Shown here: piece after piece, positions 9,205-18,536 of the stretch
Position numbering within the stretch: the stretch's first letter is position 1
How the letters are laid out: the number at the start of each line of letters is the position of its first letter
Source of the DNA: Azospirillum sp. RU38E
GTDB taxonomy: Bacteria > Pseudomonadota > Alphaproteobacteria > Azospirillales > Azospirillaceae
Direction: 5' to 3'
DNA: 64,000 nucleotides
NCBI RefSeq assembly: GCF_900188385.1
Contig: NZ_FZOI01000002.1
Span: 186,001-250,000 of the forward strand
Made by a program: the position numbers and the translations under genes
Notes under the pieces: model-generated
The model's input: the letters and a program-made list of their open reading frames with translations, nothing else
Told to the model about the DNA's origin: nothing
The model's database searches: none

Positions 9205-10116
9205 ATGGCTGGTTCGATCGAAATCGTGGAAGTCAGCCCGCGCGACGGGCTGCAGAACGAAGCCGTGCTGGTCAGCACGGAAGCCAAGGTGGAACTGGTC
9301 AACCGGGCCATTGCCGCGGGTGTGCGCCGGATTGAGGTGACCAGCTTCGTCAACCCCAAGCGCGTACCGCAGATGGCCGATGCGGAGGCTGTGCTGTCCG
9401 CTCTGCCCAAGGATAAGGGTGTTTCCTATATTGGCTTGGCGCTGAACGGGCGCGGTTTTGACCGGGCGCTGGCGGCAGGCGCCTCGGAAGTCAATTATGT
9501 GCTGGTCGCCTCCGACACCTTCTCCACCCGCAATAATGGCGTGCCGACGCTGGACACGCTGACCGGCTGGGCCGAAGTGGCCGCCGCCGCGCGGGCCGCC
9601 AAAATCCCCACCAGCATCACCATCGGCGCTGCCTTTGGCTGCCCCTTTGAAGGGGAAGTGCCGGTCGAACGGGTGGTGGAAATCGCCAAGCGTGCTGCTG
9701 AGCACGGTACGGATGAAATCGCGCTGGCCGACACGATCGGCGTGGGCAGCCCGGCCGATGTGGTGGAACGCTTCACCGCCGTGGCCAAGGCCCTGCCGGG
9801 GATGCGGCTGCGGGCGCATTTCCACAATACCCGTAATACCGGTATCGCCAATGCCTATGCCGCCATCACGGCTGGCGTGACGGTGCTGGACAGCTCCCTG
9901 GGCGGGATCGGCGGCTGCCCCTTCGCACCCGCCGCCACCGGCAATATCCCGACCGAAGATCTGGTCTACATGCTGAACCGCATGAAGATCGAAACCGGCG
10001 TCGATCTGGTCACCGCCATTGAGGGGGCCAAGTGGCTGGAAGGGGTTCTGGGGCGGCAGAACCCGGCCATGCTGGGCCGGGCCGGCATCTTCCCGCCGGT
10101 GCCAAAGGCGGCCTGA
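9205..10116 (+). CDS. mvaB: Hydroxymethylglutaryl-CoA lyase family protein
   Basis: The 303-residue TIM-barrel lyase has the family opening IEIVEVSPRDGLQNE (metal-binding Asp and catalytic Arg), the RAHFHNTRNTGIANAYAAI metal-binding His strand, and the GGIGGCPFAPAATGN loop with the catalytic Cys. HMG-CoA lyases split 3-hydroxy-3-methylglutaryl-CoA into acetoacetate and acetyl-CoA. Relatives cleave similar 3-hydroxy-3-carboxyl-type acyl-CoAs. The partner CoA-transferase across the promoter suggests it acts on an acyl-CoA made in this pathway rather than only in leucine breakdown. No 3-methylcrotonyl-CoA carboxylase genes are nearby. Confidence 0.93.
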   Translation: MAGSIEIVEVSPRDGLQNEAVLVSTEAKVELVNRAIAAGVRRIEVTSFVNPKRVPQMADAEAVLSALPKDKGVSYIGLALNGRGFDRALAAGASEVNYVLVASDTFSTRNNGVPTLDTLTGWAEVAAAARAAKIPTSITIGAAFGCPFEGEVPVERVVEIAKRAAEHGTDEIALADTIGVGSPADVVERFTAVAKALPGMRLRAHFHNTRNTGIANAYAAITAGVTVLDSSLGGIGGCPFAPAATGNIPTEDLVYMLNRMKIETGVDLVTAIEGAKWLEGVLGRQNPAMLGRAGIFPPVPKAA

Positions 10117-10238
10117 ACGGCCGTTCAACCGGCGCTTTAACCGCCTTGTGGCTGGCGGTTTCCGGGCGCTGCGCCGCCCGCAAATGAACGGGGCCTCATG
10201 CCCCTATGCGAACAAATCGCGTCGAACAGGAGAGAGTG

Positions 10239-12296
10239 ATGGCTTACAGGCTGGGCGTGGATGTGGGGGGTACCTTCACCGACCTTCTGCTGATCGAGGA
10301 TGAGACGGGTGAGACGTTCCGCGACAAGGTGCCGTCCACCCCGCACGACCCGTCGGTTGCCGTCGTCAATGGCACGCTGAAGATTTGTGCCAAGGCGAAG
10401 ATCGATCCCAAGGATGTGCAGCTGTTCATGCACGGCACCACGGTGGCCACCAACACGGTGCTGACCAGCACCGGCGCCAAGGTGGGCTTGGTGACGACGG
10501 ACGGGTACCGCCAGGTGCTGCACATTGCCCGTTCCTTCGTGCCGGGCGGTCTGGCTGGCTGGATCGTCTGGAACAAGCCACCGCTGACCGCCCCGCTGGA
10601 ATCCACGGTGGAAGTGCCGGAGCGCATTGGCGCGGATGGCGCAATCGTCACCCCGCTGGATGAAGCCGCCTTGCGCACTGCCCTGGAAGGGCTGAAGAAG
10701 GAGGGGATTGAGGCGCTGACGATTTCCTTCATCAATGCCTATCGCAATGATGTACATGAAAAGCGCGCCGGTGAGATCGCCCGGGAAGTCTTCCCCGACC
10801 TTCCGATCTCGCTGTCCTCTGAAGTCCTGCCGGAAATGCAGGAATATGAGCGGGCGCTGACCACCGTTGCCAACTCCTATGTCCGTCCGCGCGTGGCCAA
10901 CTATGTGCGCAACCTGAAGGCGGAGCTGAACAAGGCCGGCATGAACGGGCAGATGAACCTGCTGCGCTCCGATGCCGGTCTGATGAGCTTTGAGAAGGCG
11001 CAGGACCACCCGGTCAACCTGCTGATGAGCGGCCCCGCCGGCGGCGTGGCCGGTGCCATGTGGGTGTGCGGCAAGTCCGGTTTCGGCAATCTGCTGACCG
11101 TGGATGTCGGCGGCACCTCCACCGATGTGGCGCTGATTGAAAATGGCCAGCCGCGTCTGGCGCGTGAAACCGAATGCGGTGATCTGAAGGTCCGCGCCAC
11201 CTCCCTGGATATCCGCACGGTGGGTGCCGGTGGCGGTTCCATCGCCTTCGTGCCGGAACTGACCAAGGCGCTGCGCGTCGGCCCGGCCTCTGCCGGTGCC
11301 GTTCCCGGCCCCGTCTGCTATTCCCGTGGCGGCGATAAGCCGACCGTGACCGATGCCAATGTGGTGCTGGGCTATCTGCCCGAAGAACTGCTGGGCGGGA
11401 CCATGCGCCTGGACCGTCCGGCGGCGGCCGCCTCGGTGCAGGTCATCGCCGACACGCTGGGCATCAGTGTGCAGGAAGCCGCCAACGGTATTTATTCCAT
11501 CGCCAATGAGACGATGATGGGTGCCCTGCGCCTGATCTCCGTCCAGCAGGGCTATGATCCACGTGATTTTGCGCTGGTGGCTTTTGGCGGTGCCGGCCCG
11601 CTGCACGCCAACGCGCTCGGCAAGCTACTGGGCAGCTGGCCGGTGATCGTGCCCCCCAGCCCCGGCGTGCTCTGCGCCTTTGGCGATGCCACCACCCGCC
11701 TGCGCGCCGAACGCGCCAAGTCTATCGGCAAGCCGTTCCCGGATGTCAGCAACCAAACCGTGGCCGATGTGCTGCGCGAGTTGCACGCAGCCGTTTCCAA
11801 GGAACTGCTGGCCGAGGGCGTGCCGGTGGCCGAGCAGGAAATCACTTTCGAAGCCGGCGTGCGCTACTCCGGTCAGGCCTTCGAGGTTTCCCTGCCGGTC
11901 ACCCTGGATGGGTTCGAGGCTGCTGGCCTGGAAAATCTGGGTGCTGCCTTTGATAAGGAGCATGAGCGCCTGTTCACCTTCTGCCTGGAATCGGACCGCG
12001 AGCTGGTGACGGTGCGTGCCACGGCCCTGGGCAAGGCATCAGCCATCAAGCTGGAGAAGCTGCCGGAAGGTAATGGCGACCCGTCCGCCGCCAAGGTGCG
12101 CGACCATGCCATCTGGGCCGATGGCCAGGAACATCCGGCGGTCATCTATGATCGTGCCAAGCTGAAGGCGGGCGACCGCGTCATCGGCCCGGCCATCATC
12201 TGCGAGATGGACAGCACCACCGTGCTGCTGCCCGACCATGTGGCCGAGGTCGATCCCTATGGGCTGATCCTGATCCGCCCGCTCGCCGCCCAGTGA
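10239..12296 (+). CDS. hyuA: Hydantoinase/oxoprolinase family protein, subunit A (HyuA-like)
   Basis: The 685-residue protein has the N-terminal hydantoinase_A/N domain beginning MAYRLGVDVGGTFTDLLLIE, an actin-like ATP-binding fold. The main hydantoinase A domain follows (about residues 200-500, with LMSGPAGGVAGAMW and LLTVDVGGTSTDVALI), then a C-terminal domain. Family members cleave or carboxylate cyclic amides or ketones with ATP (N-methylhydantoinase, 5-oxoprolinase, acetone and acetophenone carboxylases). The ATG at 10239 is preceded by AGGAGAGA, which decides it over an in-frame upstream start at 10206. The B subunit follows 29 bases later. Confidence 0.92.
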   Translation: MAYRLGVDVGGTFTDLLLIEDETGETFRDKVPSTPHDPSVAVVNGTLKICAKAKIDPKDVQLFMHGTTVATNTVLTSTGAKVGLVTTDGYRQVLHIARSFVPGGLAGWIVWNKPPLTAPLESTVEVPERIGADGAIVTPLDEAALRTALEGLKKEGIEALTISFINAYRNDVHEKRAGEIAREVFPDLPISLSSEVLPEMQEYERALTTVANSYVRPRVANYVRNLKAELNKAGMNGQMNLLRSDAGLMSFEKAQDHPVNLLMSGPAGGVAGAMWVCGKSGFGNLLTVDVGGTSTDVALIENGQPRLARETECGDLKVRATSLDIRTVGAGGGSIAFVPELTKALRVGPASAGAVPGPVCYSRGGDKPTVTDANVVLGYLPEELLGGTMRLDRPAAAASVQVIADTLGISVQEAANGIYSIANETMMGALRLISVQQGYDPRDFALVAFGGAGPLHANALGKLLGSWPVIVPPSPGVLCAFGDATTRLRAERAKSIGKPFPDVSNQTVADVLRELHAAVSKELLAEGVPVAEQEITFEAGVRYSGQAFEVSLPVTLDGFEAAGLENLGAAFDKEHERLFTFCLESDRELVTVRATALGKASAIKLEKLPEGNGDPSAAKVRDHAIWADGQEHPAVIYDRAKLKAGDRVIGPAIICEMDSTTVLLPDHVAEVDPYGLILIRPLAAQ

Positions 12297-12325
12297 TTTC
12301 CAGCTTCTGAAAAGGGGACAGACCC

Positions 12326-14215
12326 ATGGTTGCCCAGATCATTCAGACCAACCCGACCCCGTTCCAGAAGATCGCCATCGACCCGATCACGCTGGACATT
12401 ATTGAAAACGCCCTGCGCAACGCCCGCGCCGAGATGGATGCCACCCTGTTTCGCACGGCCATGTCGCCGGGCATCCGCGAACAGGGTGACGCTTTCCCGC
12501 TGATCGCCAACCATGAAGGCAAGATGGTTGTCGGCCAGTTCGGTTCCTTCCTGGGTGGCTTCCTGAAGAACTATAAGAACACGATTGAGGAAGGCGATGT
12601 CATCTGGCTGTCGGACCCGTACTCCGTCGAAGGGGCCATCAGCCATCTGAACGACTGGCTGATCATCCTGCCGGTGTTCCATGATGGGCGTCTGGTTGCC
12701 TGGACCTGTCATTTCGGCCACCAGACCGACGTGGGCGGCAAGGTGCCCGGCTCCCTGCCGACCGATGCCACCTCCATCTTCCAGGAAGGCATCCGCATCC
12801 CGCCGATCAAGCTGTACCGCAAGGGCGTGCTGAACGAGGATGTGCTGGAACTGGTGCTGAACAACACCCGCACCCGCGACTGGTGCCGGTCGGACCTGAA
12901 CGCCATCATCGCGTCTTGCCGCATTGCCGGTCGCCGTATCGTGGAAATGTGCAAGCGTTTCCAGACCGATGTCTATATCTCTGCCGTGGATGAGCTGCTG
13001 GAGCGCAACAAGCGCGCCATGGCCAAGCTGATCGAAACCTCGATCAGCACGGAGAAGGTCAGCTTTGAAGATTATATCTGCGATGATGGTCGCGGCTTCG
13101 GTCCCTTCAAGCTGAAGGCCACCATGTGGCGTGAGGGGGAGAAGGTGATCCTGGACTGGGAAGGCACTTCGCCCCAGTCGGAAAGCTCGATCAATTTCTA
13201 CCTGAATGAAAACATGCTGAAGATGTTCTTCGGCATTTACATGATCATGGTGTTCGACCCGCAGATCCTGTTCAACGATGGGTTCTATGATCTGGTTGAA
13301 ACCCGCATCCCTGAAGGTTCCCTGCTGAAGCCGAAATACCCGGCGGCACTCTCCTGCCGTACCCATGGTATCGGCCGCGTGTTCGACGTGCTGGGGGCCC
13401 TGCTGGGCCAGCGCACGCCGGAATTCCTCAACGCTGCCGGCTTCTCCTCCTCCCCGCACCTGATGCTCTCGGGCACCTATCGCGGGTCGGGTAAGTACTA
13501 CCAGCTGTTCCAGATCGGTTTCGGCGGCATCCCCGGCCGTCCTTTCGGCGACGGGCCGGATGGTCACTCCCTGTGGCCAAACTTTACCAATGTGCCGAAC
13601 GAGTTTCTGGAAGCCTATTTCCCGCTGCGGATCGAACGGTATGAGACGATCCCCGACAGCGGCGGGCCGGGCCTGCACCGTGGCGGCAATGGGGTGCGCA
13701 TCTCCTACCGCTTCCTGGAGCCCGGGGCCATCGCCATCCATGATGACCGCTGGTTCACCTATCCCTGGGGCGTGAATGGCGGTGAGCCGGGTTGGCGTTC
13801 CCGCCGCGTGCTGATCCGCGCCAATGGCGTGGAGGAAGTGCTGGCCGCCAAGATCGACGATATCCAGGTCCGCCCCGGCGACCTGCTGATCTTCGACACC
13901 TGGGGCGGCGGCGGCTGGGGCGACCCGCTGGCCCGCGATCCGGCGCTGGTGGCGACCGATGTGAAGCGCGGTCTGGTGACCCGGGACGGCGCCAAGCGTT
14001 ATGGCGTTGTCATCGCCGCTGATGGTTCGGTGGATGCGGCCGCCACTGCGGCGCTGCGCGACGAACTGGCCACCAAGCGCGGTGAAATCGGCCTGTTCAA
14101 TTTCGGCGGCACCATCGAAGAGCTGCGGGAGCGTTGCCTGACGGAAACTGGCCTGCCGGCGCCGAAGGATCCATCCCAGCAGAACAGTGTGCAGCTGGAG
14201 ACGACGGCGGCCTGA
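12326..14215 (+). CDS. hyuB: Hydantoinase/oxoprolinase family protein, subunit B (HyuB-like)
   Basis: This is a 629-residue hydantoinase_B protein. It shows IDPITLDIIENALRNARAEM near the N-terminus, the conserved FRTAMSPGIREQGDAFPLIA region, and a glycine-rich C-terminus with DSGGPGLHRGGNGV and GDLLIFDTWGGGGWGDPLAR. It forms the catalytic complex with HyuA. An AAAAGGGG ribosome site lies about 10 bases before the ATG. A strong rho-independent terminator 30 bases after the stop ends the lyase-hyuA-hyuB operon. Confidence 0.93.
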   Translation: MVAQIIQTNPTPFQKIAIDPITLDIIENALRNARAEMDATLFRTAMSPGIREQGDAFPLIANHEGKMVVGQFGSFLGGFLKNYKNTIEEGDVIWLSDPYSVEGAISHLNDWLIILPVFHDGRLVAWTCHFGHQTDVGGKVPGSLPTDATSIFQEGIRIPPIKLYRKGVLNEDVLELVLNNTRTRDWCRSDLNAIIASCRIAGRRIVEMCKRFQTDVYISAVDELLERNKRAMAKLIETSISTEKVSFEDYICDDGRGFGPFKLKATMWREGEKVILDWEGTSPQSESSINFYLNENMLKMFFGIYMIMVFDPQILFNDGFYDLVETRIPEGSLLKPKYPAALSCRTHGIGRVFDVLGALLGQRTPEFLNAAGFSSSPHLMLSGTYRGSGKYYQLFQIGFGGIPGRPFGDGPDGHSLWPNFTNVPNEFLEAYFPLRIERYETIPDSGGPGLHRGGNGVRISYRFLEPGAIAIHDDRWFTYPWGVNGGEPGWRSRRVLIRANGVEEVLAAKIDDIQVRPGDLLIFDTWGGGGWGDPLARDPALVATDVKRGLVTRDGAKRYGVVIAADGSVDAAATAALRDELATKRGEIGLFNFGGTIEELRERCLTETGLPAPKDPSQQNSVQLETTAA

Positions 14216-14245
14216 TCCCCGGTCGACACAGACTGATTCACAGCG

Positions 14246-14283
14246 AAAAAGCCCTACGAAACCCGGTTTCGCAGGGCTTTTTT
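14246..14283 (+). terminator. Rho-independent terminator after hyuB
   Basis: The arms AGCCCTaCGAAACC and GGTTTCGcAGGGCT form a long GC-containing stem with a tiny loop and one mismatch. The stem is preceded by AAAAA and followed by TTTTTT, so it could work from both strands. Confidence 0.85.
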
Positions 14284-14330
14284 ATCGAGTTGATCATGGG
14301 GCCATCATCGGGCGGCGGCGTTCTCAGCCG

Positions 14331-14434
14331 CTAGAGCCGGGTGCGTTTAACCGGAAACGCACCCGGCTCTAAATTCTTGTTCAGCGAGCGGATTCACGCT
14401 CCAAAGCGAACCCGCTTTTCCGCGATCCGCTCTA
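14331..14434. repeat. Two-part alphaproteobacterial intergenic palindromic element
   Basis: A perfect 16-bp inverted repeat (AGAGCCGGGTGCGTTT, 14333-14348 and 14355-14370, loop AACCGG) is followed by AAATTCTTGTT. A second hairpin-prone part is bounded by GAGCGGAT and ATCCGCTC (about 14386-14430). This order, a hairpin ending in CTCTAAATTCTTGTT and then a second half ending in GCTCTA, recalls the dispersed intergenic elements found in many alphaproteobacterial genomes. Only one copy is in the window. Confidence 0.6.
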
Positions 14435-14873
14435 AGCCTTTGCTGCAAAGGCAGCGCAGTATCAGAAAGTTTCATAGAAAATCATTTTCTTATTGAATTG
14501 TTTCTAATTTTCAACATATATTTTTTGTAGTACAACCGATAGAACAAAGCAGACACTGCCTTGGCGACAAACACAAGGACGGGATGGAAGTAGGGAGGGG
14601 CAAAGAAGCCGGGGAGGTTGCGTCCACCGGAGTAAATCTACCCCGGCATGTTGTAGAGGAGGCCACGCCTTAAGCGGGGTACTGACAGGACATCCCGAAA
14701 TACGGACGTATTATGTATAACCCCTACTTCACGATATAGCGACATGGGCTGATGCCGATAGGTCATTCGGCAACCTATACAGAAAGATAGGTTAATCTTA
14801 TGTGTAGCATCATAAGGGGTGTTTTTATGCAACCTTATGGTCCAGGCAACGATCACTCATGGGGACTTTCAGT
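14435..14873 (+). other. AT-rich structured leader region upstream of the chemotaxis receptor; no gene seen
   Basis: No convincing coding sequence lies here; short open frames lack family signals and ribosome sites. The first part is markedly AT-rich for this genome. It contains a possible sigma-70 promoter (TTGAAT at 14493-14498, 17 bases, ATATAT at 14516-14521). Downstream are hairpins such as GCCGGGG/CCCCGGC (14608-14614 with 14641-14647) and AACCTAT/ATAGGTT (14772-14778 with 14787-14793). A long untranslated leader or small RNA is possible but unproven. Confidence 0.35.
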
Positions 14874-16355
14874 ATGCTGGGCCGCTTTACAAAAAACCGC
14901 GATCTTCCGACGGCGCGGATTGCAGCCTTGGATGCGCTGCGTGGCAATGTGATGGTTGCCGACCCCAATCTCGACATCATCTACATGAATCCGTCGGTCA
15001 TGGCGCTGATGCAGGAGGCGGAGGCCGATCTGCGCAAGGAATTGCCGCATTTCCGCGCTGACCGTCTGATCGGCAGCAATATCGACGTGTTCCACAAGAA
15101 CCCGGCGCATCAGCGCAAGATGCTGGCCGCACTGACCAAGCCCCATGCCGCCACCATCAGGGTCGGGAAATGGACCTTCGACCTGCTGGTGACCCCGCTT
15201 TCCGAAGCCGGGCGCCGCATCGGCTTCGTGGTGGAATGGTCCAATGCCCATGAACGGCTGTTGAACCTGGACTATGCCGCCCAGATGACCGCGATCAGCC
15301 GGTCGCAGGCCGTGATCCAGTTCAGTGTCGATGGCACCATCATCGATGCCAATGAGAATTTCCTCAAAGCCATGGGTTACCGGCTGGAGGAGATCAAGGG
15401 CAAGCATCACAATATCTTTGTGGAACCGGACTATAAGAACAGCCGGGAATATGAAGCGTTCTGGGAAGGGCTGCGCCGCGGCGAATATCGCGCGGCACAA
15501 TTCAAGCGCCTGTCCAAGACCGGCAAGCCGGTATGGATTGAGGGTTCCTATAACCCGATCTTCGATGCCAATGGCAAAATAGCCAAGGTGGTGAAGTTTG
15601 CCACCGACATCACCGCGCAGGTGGAACTGCTGGGCAATCTGAAGTCCCTGATCGACAAGAATTTTGGCGAGATCAACAGCGAGATCGACCGCTCCATGAA
15701 TGAGGCCGGCAATGCCAAGAAGGCGGCCGGGGACGCGTCGGAAAATGTGCAGGCGGTGGCGGCGGGGGCCGGCGAACTGGCCGCATCGGTGGATGAGATT
15801 GCCCGCTCCATGGTTCAGTCCCGCCATGCGGCCGACAGCGTGTTCGAACGCGCCCAGGCGGCGGAGGCCAGCACCCAGCGCCTGACCAATGCGGCCCAGG
15901 CAATGAATGGCATTGTCGCCCTGATCCAGAACATTGCCGGCCAAATCAACCTGCTGGCCCTGAATGCCACCATCGAGGCGGCACGGGCAGGGGAGGCGGG
16001 TCGCGGCTTTGCCGTTGTGGCGTCGGAGGTGAAAAACCTGGCCAACCAGGCCGCCCGTGCCACTGACCAGATTTCCAACGAAATCGATGGCATCCAGAGC
16101 ACCTCTGGCGAAGTGGCCGGGGCCCTGGATGCGATCCGCGATGCGGTGAATTCGGTACGCGATCTGGTGACGACGACGGCATCCGCCGTGGAAGAGCAGA
16201 GTGCAGTGACGCGGGGCATGTCGGATAACATGCAGCGTGCGTCCAAAGCGGTCAGTACGGTCTCCACCAATGTGGTCGCCATCTCCGACGCGGTGCGCGA
16301 AGTCGCCCAGTCGGTGACTAAAACCAAGGAAGCAGCGGAAGTGCTGGTTCGCTGA
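14874..16355 (+). CDS. Soluble methyl-accepting chemotaxis protein with two PAS domains
   Basis: The 493-residue protein has no membrane segment. A first PAS-like domain spans about residues 15-120 ([20 protein letters not shown]). A second PAS spans about 135-240 ([20 protein letters not shown]) and ends in [13 protein letters not shown]. The MCP signalling coiled coil follows, with its hairpin [20 protein letters not shown]. It should report a cytoplasmic signal, for example redox or energy state, to CheA. PAS ligands such as heme or FAD cannot be judged here. The ATG at 14874 was chosen because GGGGA lies 8 bases before it; an in-frame ATG at 14859 has no ribosome site. A terminator follows directly. 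Confidence 0.93.
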   Translation: MLGRFTKNRDLPTARIAALDALRGNVMVADPNLDIIYMNPSVMALMQEAEADLRKELPHFRADRLIGSNIDVFHKNPAHQRKMLAALTKPHAATIRVGKWTFDLLVTPLSEAGRRIGFVVEWSNAHERLLNLDYAAQMTAISRSQAVIQFSVDGTIIDANENFLKAMGYRLEEIKGKHHNIFVEPDYKNSREYEAFWEGLRRGEYRAAQFKRLSKTGKPVWIEGSYNPIFDANGKIAKVVKFATDITAQVELLGNLKSLIDKNFGEINSEIDRSMNEAGNAKKAAGDASENVQAVAAGAGELAASVDEIARSMVQSRHAADSVFERAQAAEASTQRLTNAAQAMNGIVALIQNIAGQINLLALNATIEAARAGEAGRGFAVVASEVKNLANQAARATDQISNEIDGIQSTSGEVAGALDAIRDAVNSVRDLVTTTASAVEEQSAVTRGMSDNMQRASKAVSTVSTNVVAISDAVREVAQSVTKTKEAAEVLVR

Positions 16356-16356
16356 T

Positions 16357-16389
16357 AAAAAAGGGGCGCCCGATCGGGCGCCCCTTTTT
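16357..16389. terminator. Bidirectional rho-independent terminator
   Basis: A perfect palindromic stem (GGGGCGCCCGATCGGGCGCCCC, 16363-16384) is flanked by AAAAAA on the left and TTTTT on the right. It ends the chemotaxis receptor gene and, on the other strand, can end the helicase-RAM operon. Confidence 0.9.
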
Positions 16390-16418
16390 ACATGGCCATC
16401 ATAACCAAGCCAGACGGT

Positions 16419-16661
16419 TCAGTTGAACGCCTTGAAGGTGATGATGGTGAACGTATCCTTGACCCCGGCCAGGGTCTGAATGCGTCCGGTGACGAAATGG
16501 CCGATATCGGCATCGTCAGCCAAGAAGCATTTCATCATCAGGTCATATTGGCCGGAGATGGAATGCACCTCTGAAACCTCTTCCACATCCTGGACGGCGC
16601 GGTCGGCCACGTCATAGGCGCGGCCGAGTTCGCATTTGACCTGGACGAAGATGGTTTGCAT
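16419..16661 (-). CDS. Stand-alone Lrp/AsnC ligand-binding (RAM) domain protein
   Basis: The 80-residue protein consists only of the RAM domain (alpha/beta sandwich) of Lrp/AsnC regulators, without the HTH. It begins MQTIFVQVKCELGRAYDVAD and contains VHSISGQYDLMMKCF, typical of these stand-alone modules that bind amino acids and may oligomerise with full regulators. It starts 3 bases after the DEAD-box helicase stop, so it is cotranscribed with it. Function beyond ligand binding is not known. Confidence 0.88.
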   Translation of the reverse strand: MQTIFVQVKCELGRAYDVADRAVQDVEEVSEVHSISGQYDLMMKCFLADDADIGHFVTGRIQTLAGVKDTFTIITFKAFN

Positions 16662-16664
16662 GGC

Positions 16665-18320
16665 TCAGACCTCTGCCACCGCTTCGATTGTGGTCGTGGG
16701 CAGGGAAACGCTGTCCTCCCCGCTCTCCACCACATCCAGCGGCAGGGATTCGGCCTGCTCCGCACCGGCCTTGCGCGGGCGGGCAACCCGCAGGATGAAG
16801 GCCGGCACATGGTCACCAAAGCCCAGCACCGGCACCAGATCATCATCACGATCATCGCGCCGCGGGCGACGGTCACGCCGGTCATCGCGGTCACGACGAT
16901 CATCACGCTCCCGGCGCGGGGCTTCCGCCCGATCCGGACGACCCTCGCCGTTACGATCCAAGCGGTTATCGCCGTTGCGCTCTGGACGGCCTTCACTATG
17001 GCGGGCTTCGAAGCGGTCGCGGTTGCCCCGCTCGCGGCGCGGTTCACGTGACTCCGTCGTCGCCTCAACAGCAGCTGCCGGTGCCTCCACCGCCTCTTCC
17101 CGGGTGCGCCTGGCGCGCGGTTCCGGACGGCGTGTTTCTTCCTTGCGGCCACGGCCACGGCGGCGGCGCGGATCATCATCGAAGGACAACTCAGCCGTCT
17201 CAATCCCTTCGATGCTGAAACGCGGGATTTCCTGATTGATCAGCTTTTCAATGGCCTGCACCAGCTTGCCATCTTCCGGCACGGCGATGGTGAAGGCGCG
17301 ACCGGTCTTGCCAGCACGGCCGGTGCGGCCGATACGGTGGACATAATCTTCCGAATGGTGCGGCGTGTCGAAATTGAACACGTGGCTGACATTGGAGATA
17401 TCGATGCCGCGTGCCGCCACGTCAGAACAGACCAGCAGGTCGATGCTGCCATTCTTGAAGGCTTCCAGCGTTTCCATCCGCTTGGACTGCATCATGTCCC
17501 CATGCAGGGCACCGGCATTGAAGCCGTGCTTGGCCAGGGAACCATAGACGATGTCCACATCCTTCTTGCGGTTGCAGAAGATGAAGGCGTTCTTCACATC
17601 ATCATTCTTCAGCAACTGGCGCAGCGCTTCGCGTTTGTCTTCCTCCTGCACCACCAGCAGATGCTGGGCCACCGTGGTGGCGGTGGAGGCGGGCGCGCTG
17701 ACCGTCACCTCTTCCGGCTTGTCCAGGAACTTGTCGGCCAGCCGCTTGATTTCCGGCGGCATGGTGGCGCTGAAGAACAGAGTCTGACGCTTGCGCGGCA
17801 GCAGGCTGACGATGCGTTCGATATCGGGGATGAAGCCCATATCCAGCATACGGTCGGCTTCGTCGATCACCAGCACCTTGATATCGGTCAGCAGGATATT
17901 GCCGCGATCAAACAGGTCCATCATGCGGCCGGGCGTGGCGATCAGCACATCGACGCCGCGTTCCAGCTTTTTGATCTGGTCGCCGAACGACTCGCCGCCG
18001 ATCAGCAGGGCCATGTTCAGCTTGTGATATTTGCCATACAGCTCAAAATTATCGGCCACCTGGGCGGCCAGTTCGCGCGTCGGCTCCAGGATCAGGGAGC
18101 GGGGCATCCGCGCCTTGGCGCGGCCACGGCCCAGAATATCAATCATGGGCAGGGTGAAGGACGCCGTCTTACCGGTGCCTGTTTGTGCACAACCCAGGAC
18201 GTCACGCCCCTGCAATACCCAGGGAATCGCCTTCTCCTGGATCGGCGTCGGGTTCTTATACCCAACTTCATCAACAGCGCGGAGGACGTCGGGCCCGAGC
18301 CCCAGTTCCGAAAACAGCAT
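16665..18320 (-). CDS. rhlE: DEAD-box ATP-dependent RNA helicase (RhlE-like)
   Basis: The 551-residue helicase shows the Q motif (NPTPIQEKAIP), Walker A AQTGTGKT (residues 45-52), PTRELA, VLVIDEADRMLDMGF (DEAD), SAT, and the second RecA domain ending HRIGRTGRAGK. The tail from about residue 375 is a low-complexity region rich in Arg, Asp and Glu (RRDRDDRRDR-type repeats), as in many RhlE/DeaD proteins that bind RNA loosely. It probably acts in ribosome assembly or mRNA decay. The RAM-domain gene follows in the same operon. Confidence 0.94.
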   Translation of the reverse strand: MLFSELGLGPDVLRAVDEVGYKNPTPIQEKAIPWVLQGRDVLGCAQTGTGKTASFTLPMIDILGRGRAKARMPRSLILEPTRELAAQVADNFELYGKYHKLNMALLIGGESFGDQIKKLERGVDVLIATPGRMMDLFDRGNILLTDIKVLVIDEADRMLDMGFIPDIERIVSLLPRKRQTLFFSATMPPEIKRLADKFLDKPEEVTVSAPASTATTVAQHLLVVQEEDKREALRQLLKNDDVKNAFIFCNRKKDVDIVYGSLAKHGFNAGALHGDMMQSKRMETLEAFKNGSIDLLVCSDVAARGIDISNVSHVFNFDTPHHSEDYVHRIGRTGRAGKTGRAFTIAVPEDGKLVQAIEKLINQEIPRFSIEGIETAELSFDDDPRRRRGRGRKEETRRPEPRARRTREEAVEAPAAAVEATTESREPRRERGNRDRFEARHSEGRPERNGDNRLDRNGEGRPDRAEAPRRERDDRRDRDDRRDRRPRRDDRDDDLVPVLGFGDHVPAFILRVARPRKAGAEQAESLPLDVVESGEDSVSLPTTTIEAVAEV

Positions 18321-18536
18321 TCGACCTTCGTCAGGCAGGTAAAACGACGTCGATCAAGACCGTGACGTCAGCGGCATGGATGGACGACCATATGGCCGAA
18401 GGAGGGCGCGTTTGCCATGCGCCAGCCGCCGACCAGACAAAACCACCGCGTCGCCGGCTTGGCCGGACTTTACGCATCAGCTAGGGTCGGCATCTTCGAT
18501 AACAATTCCAGCCTTTAAGAGCAAGGATTTCGGGCG

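Noticed and set aside
14638-14856. 72-residue minus-strand frame in the AT-rich leader
   Set aside because: No ribosome site, no family and poor codon use; hairpins in the region explain the sequence better.
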